Origin: Myxocyprinus asiaticus
Taxonomy: Eukaryota; Chordata; Actinopteri; Cypriniformes; Catostomidae
NCBI RefSeq assembly: GCF_019703515.2
Contig: NC_059368.1
Span: 34,622,735 to 34,686,734 of the forward strand
DNA length: 64,000 nt
Direction: 5' to 3'
Position 1 is the stretch's first letter. Each line of letters opens with the position of its first letter. Below the pieces are notes generated by a model, which was not told the origin of the DNA, did no database searches, and worked only from the letters and a program-made list of their open reading frames with translations. Below, one piece after another: positions 63,712-64,000 of the stretch. The position numbers and the translations under genes were made by a program.

Positions 63712-64000
63712 TTAGTCTCAAAAGGATAGTTCATCCAAAAATGAAAATTCTCTCATTATTTACTCACCCTCATGATATCCCAGGTGTGTCTGACTTTCTC
63801 TCTTCACCAGAAAACATTTGAAGAAAAAATAAAAATATCTCAGCTCAGCAGGTCCTTAAAATGCAAGTGAATGGAGATTTCTCTTTTGAAGCTCCAAAGA
63901 TCACAGACAGTCAGCATAAACATCATCAATACAACTTAATGTCTTTTAAAGTGACACAATCACTTTTGGTGTGAAAAAATATCAACATTTAAGTACTTAC
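63712..64000 (+). repeat. Dispersed cyprinid-type repeat, relative of 39400-39680
   Basis: It opens CAAAAGGATAGTTCATCCAA, continues to ATTTACTCACCCTCATGATA, and ends ACATTTAAGTACTT at the window edge. The middle parts differ (for example CAAGTGAATGGA here and CAAGCGAATGGA, complemented, there). Confidence 0.7.

Overview
The window looks like intergenic or intronic DNA from a teleost fish, most likely a cyprinid. That assignment is an inference. It rests on the AT-rich composition, long (TA)n and (TG)n microsatellites, and a dense mix of transposable elements typical of cyprinid genomes: Tc1-like, hAT-like, DIRS, Gypsy including a Gmr1-type element, L1, L2, and tRNA-derived SINEs. I found no complete host protein-coding gene, rRNA, genuine tRNA gene or CRISPR array. 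Three short stretches with splice-like borders are reported as weak exon candidates. Every transposon protein seen is interrupted, truncated or mutated, so this is a graveyard of nested insertions. The host-like remainder is single-copy AT-rich sequence.

Layout. 0-3.4 kb: two solo LTRs, microsatellites, two weak exon candidates and an unclassified repeat. 3.4-9.8 kb: a minus-strand Gypsy element (5' LTR, gag, RT, RNase H, part of integrase) hit by two different Tc1-like transposons, one in the gag/pol region and one inside the LTR. 10.0-13.6 kb: two non-autonomous hAT-like elements (one with a perfect 8-bp target duplication), a hAT-like fragment and a solo LTR. 15.0-16.6 kb: a possible retroelement leader or LTR and an AT-rich imperfect tandem repeat. 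16.8-23.3 kb: a minus-strand DIRS retrotransposon with inverted terminal repeats, an internal complementary region, RT, RNase H and tyrosine recombinase. It sits inside a roughly 0.5-kb repeat whose uninterrupted relative lies at 27.7-28.2 kb.

23.9-25.5 kb: hAT, LINE-tail and L1 ORF1 fragments. 29.0-30.9 kb: an LTR element with a gag remnant and a 333-codon proline-rich open frame. 31-32.2 kb: a low-copy segment with diverged relatives near 45.6 and 55.7 kb. 32.9-34.7 kb: a chimeric Tc1-like element. 37.4-38.9 kb: a second copy of the Tc1 family seen at 8.2-9.5 kb. 39.4-41.1 kb: a fold-back repeat and a hAT-like element carrying a 98-bp minisatellite. 41.6-45.6 kb: a broken L1 ORF2 with a poly(A) tail. 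47.6-48.6 kb: an L2-type LINE 3' end with a fold-back repeat inserted in it.

49.2-52.4 kb: a minus-strand Gmr1-type Gypsy element in which integrase precedes reverse transcriptase, interrupted by a SINE. 53.9-54.4 kb: a second SINE copy. 56.0-61.1 kb: a nearly full-length plus-strand Gypsy element. 61.6-62.5 kb: a long-inverted-repeat DNA element.

Functionally, the elements encode only their own former mobilisation machinery. Catalytic motifs are lost in several: YQDN and YLND in two reverse transcriptases, and YADY in the L1. Nesting gives a relative chronology: Gypsy-1 is older than its Tc1 insertions, the 0.5-kb repeat is older than the DIRS, and the Gmr1 element is older than its SINE. 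Coordinates of element ends are read by eye and may be off by a few bases.
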